DNA from: Rhodophyticola porphyridii
GTDB lineage: Bacteria > Pseudomonadota > Alphaproteobacteria > Rhodobacterales > Rhodobacteraceae
DNA: 64,000 nucleotides
Assembly: GCF_003688285.1 (NCBI RefSeq)
Contig: NZ_RCNT01000007.1
Location: forward strand, 62,001-126,000
Direction: 5' to 3'
Part shown: positions 1 to 9,672 of the stretch, piece by piece
How the letters are laid out: each line of letters opens with the position of its first letter
Position numbering within the stretch: the first letter of the stretch is position 1
Notes under the pieces: generated by a model
What the model was told of the DNA's origin: nothing
The model's database searches: none
Seen by the model: only the letters and a program-made list of their open reading frames with translations
Translations under genes and position numbers: made by a program

Positions 1-153
1 CTCCACCGGGGCAGTGATGCCGGGCACCTGCCAGTCGGCATTGTAATCGGGCAGGCTGCGACCCGCCATCCACCAGGCGACCGCGAGGGTAAGAACCGCT
101 ATCGCAACGACCAGGGTGACAAGACGGACCAGCCAGCGAAGAAAGACGCCCAT
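1..153 (-). CDS. Penicillin acylase family protein, N-terminal fragment
   Basis: Only the first 51 codons lie in the window; the rest continues past base 1. Translation starts at the ATG complementary to 151-153. A hydrophobic segment at about residues 5-28 forms a signal anchor. It is followed by AGRSLPDYNADWQVPG and then APVE, the characteristic entry into the penicillin amidase (Ntn-hydrolase, S45) fold, which cleaves amide bonds of acylated substrates in the periplasm. The catalytic Ser and autoprocessing site lie outside the window. The family call rests on this short N-terminal match, so acyl-homoserine-lactone or cephalosporin acylase activity cannot be distinguished. Confidence 0.6.
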   Translation of the reverse strand, partial: MGVFLRWLVRLVTLVVAIAVLTLAVAWWMAGRSLPDYNADWQVPGITAPVE

Positions 154-271
154 CAGGCAGTTACCCCAAGATCGGAATGCGGAATCAGCCCCGGTCCTAG
201 CGGCAATATCGGGCAAATGCAAAGCCGGACCGGCACGGCCCGGCGTCACGCTTTCTCAAGCCGGAGGCGGC

Positions 272-826
272 TCAGGGGATGATGCGCGAATACCGTGTGC
301 CTTCAAGGGTCGCGCCCGCGATCAGACCGGCCTGACCATAGATCACGGCGATAACCGGATCGAGCAGCGTGGTCGTATCCACGCCCAGATTGGCGCCCTG
401 GTCGGTCACCGCGTATTGCACATCGGCACCCACCGCCCAACCGGCACTGCGCCGGAACTCGCTCAACGCCGCATCGGTCATGAAGAAGAGCGTATGGGCG
501 TATTGCTGCGCGCCGATCTGAAAGCCGAAGCTGCCGGAGATCGCCGAGTAGTAATCGACGGAGGCGCCGTTGATGCGCAGCGCGCCTCGACCGTAGGAGC
601 CGCCGAACCCGAAGCCCGCCTGCGTCACCAGTGGCATGACCAGCATGCCGGCGGCGTTCAGGCTCAACTCCTGTGTGCCGGGCACTTCGTTATACATGAA
701 CTGGATTGCGCTATCGACGCGGGCATCGAGCCGCGATGCCCCGTCGGATCCCACGCCATTTCCGCAGGCTGCCAAGGGAACGGCTGCCGCGGTTACCACA
801 AAATGTCGCCGGGTGAGTTTGCTCAT
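272..826 (-). CDS. SYLF/Ysc84-domain lipoprotein
   Basis: A 184-residue exported lipoprotein. The N-terminus carries a twin-arginine-like TRRHFVV stretch and a lipobox ending at Cys21 (PLAAC), so it is probably acylated and membrane anchored after export. The body has the glycine- and aromatic-rich pattern of the SYLF (Ysc84-like) family, including GFGFGGSYGRGAL and a phase of alternating hydrophobic residues. Eukaryotic members bind lipids or actin; bacterial members have no settled function. It lies 133 bp downstream of hemB on the same strand, with an independent start. Family call good, biochemical role unknown. Confidence 0.85.
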   Translation of the reverse strand: MSKLTRRHFVVTAAAVPLAACGNGVGSDGASRLDARVDSAIQFMYNEVPGTQELSLNAAGMLVMPLVTQAGFGFGGSYGRGALRINGASVDYYSAISGSFGFQIGAQQYAHTLFFMTDAALSEFRRSAGWAVGADVQYAVTDQGANLGVDTTTLLDPVIAVIYGQAGLIAGATLEGTRYSRIIP

Positions 827-959
827 CGGAAAATCCGCCTGTCTGTTATGCCTCGTTGCCCGGGTCTTTCAGCCCGGATTGCGCATATTATTACGCGCAA
901 AGACACAAGATGTCATCCGCGAATGACACCAGACCTGCGGGTTCTTGCTTATCTGACCA

Positions 960-1958
960 CTATCCGTTGAGAATTTGCGCGACCCGGGGGGCGAAATAGG
1001 TCAACACGCCGTCGCACCCTGCCCGGCGGAAGGACATCAGGCTTTCCAGCATGACCTTTTCTCCGTCGATCCAGCCGTTGGCCGCCGCCGCCTCGATCAT
1101 CGCGTATTCACCGGAGACCTGATAGGCATAGGTCGGCGCGCCGAACCTGTCTTTCACCTCGCGGCAGAGATCAAGGTAGGGCATCCCCGGTTTCACCATC
1201 ACCATATCGGCCCCTTCGGACAGGTCTCGCTCGACGCAGCGCAGGGCCTCCTGCCGGTTCATCGGGTCGATCTGGTAGGTCTTCTTGTCTCCTTTCAGCG
1301 CGCCGGACGCGCCCACCGCATCCCGGAACGGGCCGTAATAGGAGCTGGCGAATTTCGCCGCGTAGGACATGATCGTCACATTCACGTGCCCCTCCGCCTC
1401 CAGCGCGTCGCGCATCGCACCGATCCGGCTGTCCATCATATCCGAGGGGCCAAGGATATCGGCGCCAGCCTCGGCCTGGGCCAGGGCCATCTTCACCAGC
1501 GCCTCGACCGTCTCGTCATTCACGATGATGCCGTCGCGCACGATCCCGTCATGGCCATTGGCGTTATAGGGGTCGAGCGCGATATCGGTCATGATCGCGA
1601 TGTCGGGTACAGCATCCCTGATCTCGCGGATCGCCTGATTGGAGAGGTTGTCCGGGTTCCAGGCCTCCTCGCAAAGCTCGGTTTTCAGCGACGGATCGGT
1701 ATAGGGAAAGATACAGATAGCCGGAATGCCCAGCCCGTGCGCCCTCCGCGCCGCCTCCACCAGAAGATCGACACTCAGGCGCTCCACACCGGGCATCGAG
1801 GCGACGGGCTGCCGCTCGCCCCTGCCGGCGCAGACGAAGACCGGCCAGATCAGATCATTCACCGAAAGCTCCGCCTCACGGGTCAGATTGCGCAGCGCAG
1901 CCGAGGCGCGGGTCCGGCGGAACCGGGTGCGGGGAAAAGGGCCCTGATTGGCTGGCAT
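960..1958 (-). CDS. hemB: Delta-aminolevulinic acid dehydratase (porphobilinogen synthase)
   Basis: Condenses two 5-aminolevulinate molecules to porphobilinogen, the first common tetrapyrrole step (heme, and bacteriochlorophyll if present), in the cytosol. The protein is 332 residues. Schiff-base lysines are visible as K202 (SYAAKFASS) and K256 (MVKPGMPYLD). The usual zinc site is replaced by an Asp-type DIALDPYNANGHDG at about 125-138 without zinc cysteines, as in metal-independent or magnesium-type rhodobacterial enzymes. The start at 1958 was chosen because AAGGAG lies 7 bases upstream; an open frame extends further to 2045 but lacks conservation. It is divergent from the membrane protein gene at 2085. 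Confidence 0.95.
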   Translation of the reverse strand: MPANQGPFPRTRFRRTRASAALRNLTREAELSVNDLIWPVFVCAGRGERQPVASMPGVERLSVDLLVEAARRAHGLGIPAICIFPYTDPSLKTELCEEAWNPDNLSNQAIREIRDAVPDIAIMTDIALDPYNANGHDGIVRDGIIVNDETVEALVKMALAQAEAGADILGPSDMMDSRIGAMRDALEAEGHVNVTIMSYAAKFASSYYGPFRDAVGASGALKGDKKTYQIDPMNRQEALRCVERDLSEGADMVMVKPGMPYLDLCREVKDRFGAPTYAYQVSGEYAMIEAAAANGWIDGEKVMLESLMSFRRAGCDGVLTYFAPRVAQILNG

Positions 1959-2084
1959 CGGCATGCTCCTTCGTGGTTTTGTTGCCACAAATCCGTGCCA
2001 TGAACCATGTCTCATCTCAAGGCTGGAAACCATGGACCCCCGCAACTATGGTGCGCCAAAACAGCTATAACAGGCAGCGCGTCC

Positions 2085-2612
2085 TTGGACCTTCCCTTCC
2101 TCGATCTTGCACGCGAAGTGATCGATCTCAGATCGTTCTCGAACCTTTGGTACTGGATTGTGCTGGCGGTGATGTGGTCCACGGTCAGCCACTGGGTACT
2201 GGGTGTGCCCTATGACATGGTGCAGCGGGCGAACCGCGGGCATGAGCGCAGCACTCAGGACATGGCGGTGCTGGCGCGGGTGAATGTGAACCGGATCCTC
2301 ACCATCGTGGAGGTCTCGGGTGTCTGGGCCACGGCCTTTGCCGCCTTCATCCTGACGGGGCTCGCGGTTCTGGGCTGGATCTACAATGTGGAGTTCTGCC
2401 AGGCCGTGTTTCTGCTGATGTTTCCGATGACGCTGGTCGGGGCCTGGTCGGTGCGGACCGCGCGCAAGCTGCGGGCAACCGGGTTTCAGGATGTGCCCCG
2501 CCTGCTCAGATATCACCGGATCGGCGTGCAGATGCTGGGCGTGGTCTTCATCTTCATCACCGCCTTCTGGGGCATGTGGGTGAATGTCCGGGTCAATCCC
2601 CTGGGCATGTAG
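2085..2612 (+). CDS. Conserved four-helix membrane protein
   Basis: About 175 residues if translation begins at the TTG at 2085; an ATG at 2007 would give 201 residues but the extra part looks like untranslated sequence. After an amphipathic start (FLDLAREVIDLRSF) there are four hydrophobic segments, roughly at residues 20-40, 75-95, 100-120 and 145-165. Close relatives appear common in Rhodobacterales next to hemB; some databases, as I recall, label them component of SufBCD complex, but nothing in the sequence supports an iron-sulfur role. It is divergent from hemB and lies 51 bp before mfd. Confidence 0.75.
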   Translation: MDLPFLDLAREVIDLRSFSNLWYWIVLAVMWSTVSHWVLGVPYDMVQRANRGHERSTQDMAVLARVNVNRILTIVEVSGVWATAFAAFILTGLAVLGWIYNVEFCQAVFLLMFPMTLVGAWSVRTARKLRATGFQDVPRLLRYHRIGVQMLGVVFIFITAFWGMWVNVRVNPLGM

Positions 2613-2663
2613 GGCAGGACCGCGCTTGACACCCGCGCGGGGCACGGTAGGTGACGCGGACCC

Positions 2664-5600
2664 ATGACCCCCAACCCGGACCATATCCTGACAGGTGGCG
2701 CGCCCGAGGGCTTTGACGCCACGCTTGTCCTGCGCGAACTTGCGGCAGGCACCGGCCCCGTCTGCCATGTGGCGCGGGACGACAAGCGCCTTGCGGCCAT
2801 GGCCAGGGCGCTTGCGTTCTTCGACCCGAGCGTGCCGGTCCTGCGCTTTCCGGGTTGGGATTGCCTGCCCTATGACCGGGTCTCGCCGAATGCCGAGATC
2901 GCGGCCAGCCGCATGGCAACGCTTGCCGCGCTTTCCGCAGGGCTGTCGGGGCCGTTCATCGTGCTCACGACCCTCAGCGCGGCGACCCAGTTCGTTCCGC
3001 CCCGCGCGCTGTTGCAGGACGCGGCCTTCGTCGCCACCGTCGGCGGGCGGATCGACGAAGACGCGCTCAAGACCTTCCTGGTCCGGATGGGCTTCGTGCA
3101 AAGCCCGACGGTGACCGAGCCCGGCGATTATGCGGTCCGCGGCGGCATCATCGATGTCTGGCCGCCCGGAGAAAGCACCCCGGTGCGTCTGGATCTCTTC
3201 GGCGACGTGCTGGACGGGGCGCGGCGGTTCGACCCGGCAACGCAACGCACCACCGAGAAGATGGAGCGGGTGGAACTGGCGCCCGTTTCCGAGGTGATCC
3301 TCGACGAAGCTGCCATCACCCGGTTCCGGCAGAACTACCGGATCGAGTTCGGCGCTGCGGGCACCGACGATCCGCTTTACGAAGCGGTCAGCGCGGGCCG
3401 GAAACATGCCGGCGTGGAACATTGGCTGCCGTTTTTCCACGAGCGGCTAGAAACGCTTTTCGACTACCTGCCAAAGGCCACGATCACCCTGGACGAGCAA
3501 AGCGATGCGCAGCGTCTAGCGCGATGGGAAAACATTGAAGATCAATACGATACCCGAAAGACGGCATTGACCCAGAAGGGCCGGCTCGACTCGGTCTACA
3601 AGCCCTGTCCGCCCGGGCAACTCTATCTCAATGACGCGGCATGGGACCGGGCGATCTCCGGGCACCGGGTTGTGCAGTTTTCTCCGCTGCCACAGGCAAG
3701 CGGGCCCGGCACAACAGATGCGGGCGGCCGGATCGGGCGCAGTTTCGCGCCCGAGCGTCAGCAGGAAAATATAAGCCTTTTCGGTGCTTTGGCGGACCAT
3801 ATTCAGGCTCAACGTGAAAAGGTGGCGGTTGTCATTGCCTCCTGGTCGGAAGGTGCGCGCGAGCGGCTGGCCGGTCTTCTGGAGGATCAGGGTGTCGTCG
3901 GCGCGGTCGAGATCACCGATGCGCGCGACATCGCCGGGCCGGGCAGTCTCAACCTCGCGGTCTGGCCGCTGGAGGAGGGGTTTACCGGCGGCGGGCTCTG
4001 CGTGATCTCGGAGCAGGATGTGCTGGGCGACCGGCTGATCCGGCCCAAGCGTAAGACGAAGCGCGCCGAGAATTACCTGACCGAAGCGCAGTCGCTGAGC
4101 CCCGGCGATCTGATCGTTCATGTCGATCACGGGGTCGGCCGTTACACGGGGCTTGAAACGGTAACCGCCATGGGCGCGCCCCATGAGTGCATCGCGCTGG
4201 AATATGCCGGGGGCGACCGGTTGTTCCTGCCCGTCGAGAACATCGAACTGCTGAGCCGCTACGGCCATGACGAGGGCCTGCTCGACAAGCTCGGAGGCGG
4301 CGCATGGCAGGCCAAGAAAGCGAAGCTGAAGGAACGTATCCGCCAGATCGCCGACAAGCTGATCCGCATCGCGGCGGAACGGGAGCTGCGCTCGGCCCCG
4401 GTTCTGGAGCCGCCGGGCGATATGTGGGACGCGTTCGCCGCCCGCTTCCCTTATGAGGAGACCGACGACCAGCTGACCGCCATCGCCGATGTGATGGAGG
4501 ATTTCGCCCAAGGGCGCCCGATGGACCGGCTCATCGTAGGCGATGTGGGGTTCGGCAAGACCGAGGTCGCGATGCGGGCGGCCTTCGTCGCCGCGGCTTC
4601 GGGCCTGCAGGTGGCGGTGATTGCGCCGACCACACTTCTGGCCCGGCAGCACGCCAAGACGTTTTCGGACAGGTTTCGGGGTTTCCCGATAAATGTCAGG
4701 CAGTTGTCACGCTTTGTTCCAGCGCGTGAAGCAGGAGAGACCCGCAAGGGGCTGGCCGATGGCAGCGTGGATATCTGCATTGGCACCCATGCGCTTCTGG
4801 CCAAGGGTATCCGGTTTCGGAACCTGGGCCTGTTGGTGATTGACGAGGAACAGCGCTTTGGCGTGACCCACAAAGAGCGCTTGAAGGAAATGCGCTCGGA
4901 CGTTCATGTGCTGACCCTTTCGGCAACACCGATCCCGCGGACGCTTCAGATGTCGCTCTCGGGCGTCCGCGACCTGTCGCTGATCGGCACCCCGCCGATC
5001 GACCGGCTGGCGATCCGGACCTATGTCAGCGAGTTCGACAGCGTGACCCTGCGCGAGGCGCTGCTTCGCGAGCATTACCGCGGAGGGCAGAGTTTCTACG
5101 TGGTCCCGCGCATCCAGGATCTGCCCGAGATCGAGGCGTTTCTGACCGATCAGGTGCCAGAGGTGTCCTATGTCGTGGCCCATGGCCAGATGGCGGCGGG
5201 TGAGCTCGACGACCGGATGAATGCCTTTTACGATGGCAAATACGATGTGCTGCTGGCCACGACCATCGTCGAAAGCGGCATCGACATTCCGACGGCCAAT
5301 ACCATGATCATCCACCGGGCCGACCGGTTCGGGCTGGCGCAGCTTTACCAGATACGGGGCCGGGTGGGCCGCGCGAAGACCCGTGCCTATGCCTATCTGA
5401 CGACGAAACCGCGCCAGAAGCTGAGCCAGACCGCGGAAAAGCGGCTGCGGGTTCTGGGCAGCCTCGACAGCCTTGGGGCGGGCTTCACGATTGCCAGTCA
5501 GGATCTCGACATTCGCGGGGCGGGCAATATCGTGGGCGAGGAGCAATCGGGCCATGTCCGCGAAGTCGGGTTCGAGCTTTACCAGTCCATGCTGGAAGAG

Positions 5601-6131
5601 GCGATCGCCAATATCCGCTCGGGCGCGGGCGAGGCGCGCCTCGACGAGGACGGGCAGTGGGCGCCGCAAATCAATCTGGGTGTGCCGGTTCTGATCCCCG
5701 AGGCTTATGTGCCCGATCTGGATGTCCGGCTGGGGCTTTACCGGCGTCTGAGCCAGTTGACCACAAAGGTGGAACTGGAAGGCTTCGCCGCCGAACTGAT
5801 CGACCGGTTCGGCAAGCTGCCGCGCGAGGTGAACACCCTGCTTCTGGTCATCCGGATCAAGGCCAAGTGCAAACAGGCCGGGATCGCCCGGCTGGACGCG
5901 GGGCCCAAGGGGGCCACGATCCAGTTTCACAACGACAAATTCGCCAATCCGGCCGGTCTGGTGGAGTTCGTGCAGGATCAGCGCGGCCTGGCCAGGATCC
6001 GTGACAACAAGATCGTGGTCCGGCGCGACTGGACAAGCGAAGCCGACAAGATCAAGGGGGCCTTCGCGATTGCCCGCGATCTGGCCCAAAAGGTGCAGGT
6101 GGCGACGCCTCCCGCCAAGGCCAAGGTCTGA
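2664..6131 (+). CDS. mfd: Transcription-repair coupling factor Mfd
   Basis: An 1155-residue ATP-driven DNA translocase that removes RNA polymerase stalled at lesions and recruits UvrA. Order of parts: UvrB-like N-terminal modules (about 1-350), a degenerate linker, the RNA-polymerase-interacting CarD-like domain near 470-545 (GDLIVHVDHGVGRY), then RecG-like helicase lobes with Walker A GDVGFGKTE at about 626 and DEEQ at about 726. The GRVGR motif of the second lobe follows, and a C-terminal TRCF domain ends the protein. Length matches the family. The ATG at 2664 is retained as the start because the conserved N-terminal module begins directly after it. Confidence 0.97.
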   Translation: MTPNPDHILTGGAPEGFDATLVLRELAAGTGPVCHVARDDKRLAAMARALAFFDPSVPVLRFPGWDCLPYDRVSPNAEIAASRMATLAALSAGLSGPFIVLTTLSAATQFVPPRALLQDAAFVATVGGRIDEDALKTFLVRMGFVQSPTVTEPGDYAVRGGIIDVWPPGESTPVRLDLFGDVLDGARRFDPATQRTTEKMERVELAPVSEVILDEAAITRFRQNYRIEFGAAGTDDPLYEAVSAGRKHAGVEHWLPFFHERLETLFDYLPKATITLDEQSDAQRLARWENIEDQYDTRKTALTQKGRLDSVYKPCPPGQLYLNDAAWDRAISGHRVVQFSPLPQASGPGTTDAGGRIGRSFAPERQQENISLFGALADHIQAQREKVAVVIASWSEGARERLAGLLEDQGVVGAVEITDARDIAGPGSLNLAVWPLEEGFTGGGLCVISEQDVLGDRLIRPKRKTKRAENYLTEAQSLSPGDLIVHVDHGVGRYTGLETVTAMGAPHECIALEYAGGDRLFLPVENIELLSRYGHDEGLLDKLGGGAWQAKKAKLKERIRQIADKLIRIAAERELRSAPVLEPPGDMWDAFAARFPYEETDDQLTAIADVMEDFAQGRPMDRLIVGDVGFGKTEVAMRAAFVAAASGLQVAVIAPTTLLARQHAKTFSDRFRGFPINVRQLSRFVPAREAGETRKGLADGSVDICIGTHALLAKGIRFRNLGLLVIDEEQRFGVTHKERLKEMRSDVHVLTLSATPIPRTLQMSLSGVRDLSLIGTPPIDRLAIRTYVSEFDSVTLREALLREHYRGGQSFYVVPRIQDLPEIEAFLTDQVPEVSYVVAHGQMAAGELDDRMNAFYDGKYDVLLATTIVESGIDIPTANTMIIHRADRFGLAQLYQIRGRVGRAKTRAYAYLTTKPRQKLSQTAEKRLRVLGSLDSLGAGFTIASQDLDIRGAGNIVGEEQSGHVREVGFELYQSMLEEAIANIRSGAGEARLDEDGQWAPQINLGVPVLIPEAYVPDLDVRLGLYRRLSQLTTKVELEGFAAELIDRFGKLPREVNTLLLVIRIKAKCKQAGIARLDAGPKGATIQFHNDKFANPAGLVEFVQDQRGLARIRDNKIVVRRDWTSEADKIKGAFAIARDLAQKVQVATPPAKAKV

Positions 6132-6153
6132 CCGGGCAGACGGCGACGCCCGC

Positions 6154-7374
6154 TCAGACCGTCTCGCGCGGCATTGCGCGCATCACGATCGTTCCGATCA
6201 GGCATAACACGCCCATGGCGATGGCCAGCGGCACCGCCGTTCCGTCATAAAGCTGCCCGATCGCCGCACCCAGTATCGCGCCCCCCACCGTCGCCAATGC
6301 TCCCATCAAAGAGGCCGCCATCCCCGCGATATGGCCCAGGGGTTCCATCGCCAGCGCGTTGAGATTACCGATGGTGAAACCGGCGGTTGCGAAGATCGTG
6401 GCGCTCCAAAGGAAGTAGAGCCAGAACTCCTGCGCGCCCAGAAACCCAAGCGCAAGGGACATCGCGACGACCGCCGACAGCACCGTCTGCAGGCCAAGTG
6501 CGCCGCGGATCAGCGGACGCATGCCCAGACGGATCACCAGCCGCCCGTTGATCGGAGCCGCCGGTGCCGACAAAAGCGCCATGACCGCGAACCAGTAGGG
6601 GAAACTGTCGCGAAGCCCGTAGGTGATGTCGAACACCTGCTGGATGGAGGAGATGGTGCCGAACAGCGCTCCGTAAACCAGTGTTTGCACAAGGATCGAC
6701 AATTGCATCTGCCGCAGGCTGAGTGCCTCCCGGATCCCGGCCCACAAGGTCTTCAGCCGCAGCGGGCGCCGTATGGCGCGGGGCAGCGTTTCGGGTTGCC
6801 GGATCAGGAGCCAGCCCACCGAGATGGCCGAGAACAGCAGGAAGACCAGAAAGATCGAGCGCCAGCCGAAGCCCGCGATGATTGCCGCGCCGATCATCGG
6901 CGCGACCGCCGGAAACAGCGTGAAGACCAGCATCGCGAAGCTGACGACCTGGGCCATTTGCCGGCCGGAATAGAGATCCCGCATGATTGCCATGGCGACC
7001 ACGCGCGGGCCGGCCGCGCCAAGGCCCTGCAACACCCTGGCCGCCAGAACCATCTCAAGCGTCGGGGCGACATAAGCCAGAATCGATCCTCCGATGTAAA
7101 GCGCGGCACCAGCGATGATCACAGGTTTGCGTCCGAACGCATCGGATAAGGGCCCCGCGAAAAACGTGCCCACCCCCATGCCCAGCACGAAGGAGGTCAG
7201 GATCAACTGCGCCAGCGTGGGCCTGTCCGGGGTCAGTTCCTCGGCGATGTCGGGCAGCGCGGGCAGCATCGCATCGATGGAAAAGGCGATGGTCGCGAAC
7301 ATCATCCCCATCAGGGCAATGAACTCCGGCATCGACAGGCGGCGCACCGACGGAGGGGCCGTGACATCACTCAT
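6154..7374 (-). CDS. MFS drug-resistance exporter, Bcr/CflA type
   Basis: A 406-residue inner-membrane proton antiporter with twelve predicted helices. The loop between helices 2 and 3 carries GPLSDAFGRKPV, the major-facilitator signature, and RVLQGLGAAG follows in helix 4 as in Bcr/CflA exporters. MRDLYSGRQMAQ after helix 5 is also typical of that subfamily. Expected substrates are drugs or small metabolites such as bicyclomycin or sulfonamides, but substrate cannot be read from sequence. It converges on mfd (22 bp apart) and lies 100 bp downstream of the FrnE-like gene, so it may have its own promoter. Confidence 0.9.
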   Translation of the reverse strand: MSDVTAPPSVRRLSMPEFIALMGMMFATIAFSIDAMLPALPDIAEELTPDRPTLAQLILTSFVLGMGVGTFFAGPLSDAFGRKPVIIAGAALYIGGSILAYVAPTLEMVLAARVLQGLGAAGPRVVAMAIMRDLYSGRQMAQVVSFAMLVFTLFPAVAPMIGAAIIAGFGWRSIFLVFLLFSAISVGWLLIRQPETLPRAIRRPLRLKTLWAGIREALSLRQMQLSILVQTLVYGALFGTISSIQQVFDITYGLRDSFPYWFAVMALLSAPAAPINGRLVIRLGMRPLIRGALGLQTVLSAVVAMSLALGFLGAQEFWLYFLWSATIFATAGFTIGNLNALAMEPLGHIAGMAASLMGALATVGGAILGAAIGQLYDGTAVPLAIAMGVLCLIGTIVMRAMPRETV

Positions 7375-7474
7375 GCGGACACCCGGCAGGCCCTGCGGCC
7401 GGTCCCGGACGCGCCACCACGCGGCGGCATGACCCCAAGCGAAGAAACGCGGCCGCCATGAGCGTGTGTCGCGG

Positions 7475-8119
7475 TCATTCCTTGGCTTTCAGCTGGTCTG
7501 AGATTTCGTCAATGACATTGGACCACAGATCGGGCGATTGCGCGCCGGTCAGGACATGCTGGTTTGCGATGATGAATGTAGGCACACCGGTGACGCCTCT
7601 GGCGCGCGCATTCGCGTCGCGGGCGCGAATGTCCTCGCTATCGGCGTCGCTGGCCAGAAGCCGCGTCACCATTGCGGCCTCCAGCCCCGCGCTTTCGGCG
7701 ATCTGCACCAGGCTTTCGGCATCGCCGATGTCCTTGCCCTCGACGAAATAGGCGCGAAACAATGCCGCGACCATGGGCGTCTGCCGTCCCTCAAGCCCGG
7801 CCCAATGGATCAGGCGATGCGCGTTCAGCGTGTTGGGCGTGCGTGAGATGCGGTCGAAATTGATCTCCAGACCTGCGGCCTCCGCGTGTGTCGCGATGCG
7901 GGAGTAAACCTCGATGGCACCGTCCCTGCCGCCGAACTTCGCTTCGAGATAGTCGCGGCGATCCATGCCGCCTGCGGGCATCTCCGGGTTCAGCTGAAAC
8001 GGATGCCATTCGACGGTGAAGGGATGCGCGGGCGCAGCTTCCAGCGCGCGGTCAAGCTGCGCCTTGCCGATGTAGCACCAGGGGCAGATCGGGTCTGACA
8101 GGATGTCGAGCTTGATCAT
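7475..8119 (-). CDS. DsbA-family oxidoreductase (FrnE-like)
   Basis: A 214-residue cytosolic thioredoxin-fold protein, with no signal peptide. The redox motif C12-P-W-C15 sits after the first strand (DILSDPICPWCYIG), and the GVTGVPTF cis-proline loop lies at about 168-175. This is the pattern of FrnE-type disulfide isomerases and related 2-hydroxychromene-2-carboxylate isomerases. Its start overlaps the stop of the acyl-CoA ligase gene by 4 bases (ATGA), so the two are translationally coupled and probably share a substrate pathway or stress response that the sequence does not reveal. Confidence 0.88.
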   Translation of the reverse strand: MIKLDILSDPICPWCYIGKAQLDRALEAAPAHPFTVEWHPFQLNPEMPAGGMDRRDYLEAKFGGRDGAIEVYSRIATHAEAAGLEINFDRISRTPNTLNAHRLIHWAGLEGRQTPMVAALFRAYFVEGKDIGDAESLVQIAESAGLEAAMVTRLLASDADSEDIRARDANARARGVTGVPTFIIANQHVLTGAQSPDLWSNVIDEISDQLKAKE

Positions 8120-9600
8120 GTTACCTCCTTCAGGCAGGCGCGCAGGGCTGCGCGGTCAAGCTTTCCATTTGCGGTGCGGGGCAGGGCGGCAAGCCGGGCA
8201 TAGAGACGGGGTTGCTTGTAGCGCGCCAACCCGGCCTCTGCCGCGACGCGCAGGCTACCCTCTTCAATCGGGCCCGTATAGCCCATGGCGACGATAAAAA
8301 CGCCCTCGCTCACCTCGATCGCCACTGCGGCGCAATCGGTCACTCCGGGTAGGTCCGCGAAGGCCGCTTCGATCTCGTGAGGCGAGACGCGGAAGCCGCC
8401 CGTGTTGAGCATATCGTCGCGGCGGCCGTGATAGGTCAACGCGCCATCCACCGCTTCGGAAACCTGGTCGCCGGTCAGAAACCAGTCGCCGGTCAGTGGC
8501 AAATGGGGTTTGCCGTCGTCCAGATATCCCAGCATTAGGCCCGGGTCTTTGCAGTGGATCGCCAGGGTACCCGTGCGGCCCTTCGACACCGGCTGCCCAT
8601 CCTGGTCCAGCACCGCAATCCTGCGGCCCGTCTGCGGATAGCCAAGCGTGCCCTCCGGCGCGGGTCTGGCCGGACTGCCGGAAATGAAGGTGGAGCATTC
8701 GGACATGCCAAGCGCCTCATGAACCGGCGTGCCGGTGGCGCGCTGCCACGCCTTGCGCAATGCCTCGGGCAGTTTCTCTCCCGCGCTCAGCCCGTGGCGC
8801 AGACGGGGCAGCGCGAGATTCTCACTTTGCATGAGCATCTTTCGGTAAACACCTGGTGCTGCGGCAAAAATTGTTGCGCCATGCCGCTTGAGCAAGAGCG
8901 GCAGCGCTGACAGTTCCAGCCCTTCGGCGGGGATCAGCGCGGTGGCCCCGGCGGCCCATGGATCAAGCAGCCCGGTGCCAAGGGTGAAGGTCCAGTTGAA
9001 CGCACCTGCATGAAGCAGCCGGTCTTGTGCGGTGAGCCCGTACCATCCCTCCCACATCATCCGCCGCGCCCAGACGGCACGGTGGGCATGGGCCACGGCG
9101 CGTGGCCTGCCGGAGGTGCCGGAGGTGAAAACGAGATACGCCAACCGGTCCGGATCACCCATCAGATACCCGGACGCCGGGTGGGCCGCCAGCGCCCCCA
9201 GATCCCGTGCGACCGGACAGGGCACAGGCTCAGGCAGGGCGATACCCGGTGCGGCGAGGATCAGCGCGGGCCGGATGACAGCGGCCAGACGCGTGATTTC
9301 AGGCGTCGTCAATTGCGCCGAGGTTGGGACCGGCACCAAACCGACGGCGATACAGGCAAGAAATGCGATGGGAAAATCGGGGGTGTTTCCCAGGCGCAGC
9401 AATACCCTATCGCCCGGCGTCAGGCCCATGCCCCGAAGGCCGGTGGCCATGCCCCGCACGGCGGTTTCAAGCCGTGCATAGCTCCACCTGTCCGACCCGG
9501 TTGGCGACAGAACCGCAAGCGCGATCTTGTCCGGTGTTTGCGCGGCCCGTGACAGGACATAGGCGGCCAGATTGAACGGGGCGGGGCAGGGCTCTTGCAT
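8116..9600 (-). CDS. AMP-binding acyl-CoA ligase
   Basis: A 494-residue member of the ANL superfamily that activates a carboxylic acid through an acyl-adenylate and transfers it to CoA. The phosphate-binding loop FTSGTSGRPR lies near residue 155, the LGMSECSTF adenine-binding segment near 310, and the C-terminal lobe carries the catalytic lysine in ANGKLDRAAL near 480. The overall arrangement resembles benzoate- and 4-hydroxybenzoate-CoA ligase relatives, but the acid pocket cannot be assigned by eye. It heads a two-gene unit with the FrnE-like protein and lies 72 bp from the end of the aquaporin gene. Confidence 0.88.
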   Translation of the reverse strand: MQEPCPAPFNLAAYVLSRAAQTPDKIALAVLSPTGSDRWSYARLETAVRGMATGLRGMGLTPGDRVLLRLGNTPDFPIAFLACIAVGLVPVPTSAQLTTPEITRLAAVIRPALILAAPGIALPEPVPCPVARDLGALAAHPASGYLMGDPDRLAYLVFTSGTSGRPRAVAHAHRAVWARRMMWEGWYGLTAQDRLLHAGAFNWTFTLGTGLLDPWAAGATALIPAEGLELSALPLLLKRHGATIFAAAPGVYRKMLMQSENLALPRLRHGLSAGEKLPEALRKAWQRATGTPVHEALGMSECSTFISGSPARPAPEGTLGYPQTGRRIAVLDQDGQPVSKGRTGTLAIHCKDPGLMLGYLDDGKPHLPLTGDWFLTGDQVSEAVDGALTYHGRRDDMLNTGGFRVSPHEIEAAFADLPGVTDCAAVAIEVSEGVFIVAMGYTGPIEEGSLRVAAEAGLARYKQPRLYARLAALPRTANGKLDRAALRACLKEVT

Positions 9601-9672
9601 GGCATTTGGGTATGCCGCTGCGGCACAAGGTGCAAGGCCGCCCCGCCCCGGAGCCGGAAAGGGCCGTTGGGG

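Noticed and set aside
4707-6089. Long minus-strand frame inside mfd
   Set aside because: Complementary to the helicase region with low-complexity His/Arg-rich translation; a GC-driven shadow.
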